Shown: positions 12,705-13,527 of the stretch, piece after piece | Numbering within the stretch: position 1 is the stretch's first letter | How the letters are laid out: every line of letters begins with the position of its first letter | DNA from: an uncultured Lachnospiraceae bacterium | Lineage (GTDB): Bacteria; Bacillota_A; Clostridia; Lachnospirales; Lachnospiraceae | DNA: 13,527 bases | Assembly (NCBI GenBank): GCA_910577835.1 | Contig: CAJTOU010000054.1 | Coordinates: 6,320 to 19,846, forward strand | Direction: 5' to 3' | Translations under genes and position numbers: made by a program | The notes under the pieces: model-generated | Seen by the model: only the letters and a program-made list of their open reading frames with translations | Databases searched by the model: none | What the model was told of the DNA's origin: nothing

Positions 12705-13527
12705 TATTTTTCTCCTTCCAGTCCAATATCTGTTTTTTTGCATTTTCTGCATCCAAGCATCTGCGTGCCAATAATAATTGCTGTTCCAGAGCATATTATC
12801 TGCTGCCATGAAACCCCGTTTTCCATAAACAGCTCCGTTCTTCTGAGCATAAGAAAAACACTGTCAAGACTGTCTGCTGCCAGATATGCCGATACAATCA
12901 TAAAAACTGCCATAAAAAGAAAACTCAGGCTCGCTCCCATAAAAAGCTCCATATATTCCATAAGAAAAAGAAGAGCAAAACTGACAAAAACTGGCAGAAT
13001 AATTATTTGAATAACTGTTCCCATGCCTTCCTCCAGAGGAACGGGAAGCCCCTGACTTTCTGCCACATACGGATGAAAGCCTGACAGACACTTTCTTGCT
13101 AAGGTAATAAGAAAAACCGGAGCTGCAAACAGAAAATAATAAATAAAAAGCGCTAAAAGATTGAGCACTCCCTTTGTCAGCCACCAACATTTTTCAGAGC
13201 TGCATTTTATAATTACAAGTTTTCCCATACCTTTCATGGAGAAAGAGAGATATCCGGAAACCATATAGAGTAGAAACAGATTTGAAGCAAGCCAGCAGGC
13301 GGGCACTTCAAATTTTTCACCGATATCCACTTTTCCAAGTCCGGCAAATACATAATACCACCAGTCAAGGAACGTTACTTTTATGGATTTCTGGTCCCAT
13401 GTATGGAATACCTCCTCGTAATCTGAAACCATAGTGCATAATATAAAATAGGAAATAACCGAAAATACTACGGGCAGAAAAAATCTCTTTCTGTTTTTCA
13501 GAAAAAAATTTTTTATATCAAACCGAA
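12704..13527 (-). CDS. ABC-2-like multi-pass permease, 5' end beyond the window
   Basis: The frame is open to the right edge, so the apparent ATG at 13432 is internal. Upstream in-frame codons read RFDIKNFFLKNRKRFF, then LPVVFSVISYFILCT, an obvious cytoplasmic N-terminus and first membrane helix. The visible 273 residues contain about six hydrophobic segments: the first just named, then ACWLASNLFLLYMVSGYLSF, LLALFIYYFLFAAPVFLITL, IIILPVFVSFALLFLMEYM, SLSFLFMAVFMIVSAYLA, and a last one near SGTAIIIGTQML. Six helices with a large loop after the first and a Lys-rich tail is the layout of ABC-2 type permease subunits. No ATPase is visible; it would lie to the right. No conserved sequence motif proves the family. 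The small anchored protein follows by a one-base overlap. Confidence 0.6.
   Translation of the reverse strand, partial: RFDIKNFFLKNRKRFFLPVVFSVISYFILCTMVSDYEEVFHTWDQKSIKVTFLDWWYYVFAGLGKVDIGEKFEVPACWLASNLFLLYMVSGYLSFSMKGMGKLVIIKCSSEKCWWLTKGVLNLLALFIYYFLFAAPVFLITLARKCLSGFHPYVAESQGLPVPLEEGMGTVIQIIILPVFVSFALLFLMEYMELFMGASLSFLFMAVFMIVSAYLAADSLDSVFLMLRRTELFMENGVSWQQIICSGTAIIIGTQMLGCRKCKKTDIGLEGEK

Noticed and set aside
12704..12809. Longer version of the small anchored protein starting at 12809
   Set aside because: It would overlap the permease gene by over 100 bases. The ATG at 12704 has a good Shine-Dalgarno, a TAATG overlap and a normal membrane-anchor N-terminus.
13430..13432. ATG at 13432 as start of the permease
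   Set aside because: The frame is open to the window edge and the upstream codons encode a clear cytoplasmic N-terminus and first membrane helix.

Overview
The window reads as low-GC Firmicutes DNA, most likely a Lachnospiraceae-type clostridium. The grounds are AT-rich intergenic regions, strong AGGAGG-type ribosome binding sites, a fused SecDF, and above all a six-cysteine SCIFF ranthipeptide with its radical SAM maturase, a pair that is close to a clostridial signature. No transposase, phage gene, CRISPR array, rRNA or tRNA was seen.

Layout. The left half is a leftward block. In transcription order it holds a SulP-type anion permease with an unusual C-terminal tail (6217-8382), the SCIFF precursor scfA (5960-6103, 47 codons), its maturase scfB (4444-5829, TTG start), fused secDF (2111-4288), recJ (231-2006), and the first 28 codons of an AAA-type ATPase running off the left edge (1-86). 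To the right lie bioY (8641-9240, rightward, from a promoter overlapped by a probable BirA operator), an SseB-family protein (9334-10113, leftward), a NarL-type two-component pair (10415-12153, rightward, overlapping by ATGA), and a leftward membrane operon entering from the right edge. That operon consists of a six-helix permease without a visible start (12704-13527) and a small anchored protein (12156-12704) joined by a TAATG overlap.

How the parts work together. scfA and scfB form a RiPP unit: a short cysteine-rich peptide and the radical SAM/SPASM enzyme that puts thioether cross-links into it. The RNA between them can fold in two mutually exclusive ways, one ending in a U-run like an intrinsic terminator. 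scfB also has a TTG start, a weaker Shine-Dalgarno and a hairpin next to it, whereas scfA has a near-perfect Shine-Dalgarno, so the design appears to make much more peptide than enzyme. SecDF (protein export) follows, then a clear terminator hairpin, then recJ, so recJ probably depends on read-through. SulP and bioY diverge from back-to-back sigmaA promoters. The two-component pair and the membrane operon converge with two bases between stop codons, which suggests antisense overlap and perhaps a functional link.

The points most worth following are the attenuator-like RNA between scfA and scfB, the SecF half with Ala where the transmembrane Asp of the proton path is normally found, the SulP C-terminal extension of about 160 residues, and the structured gap before the sensor kinase.
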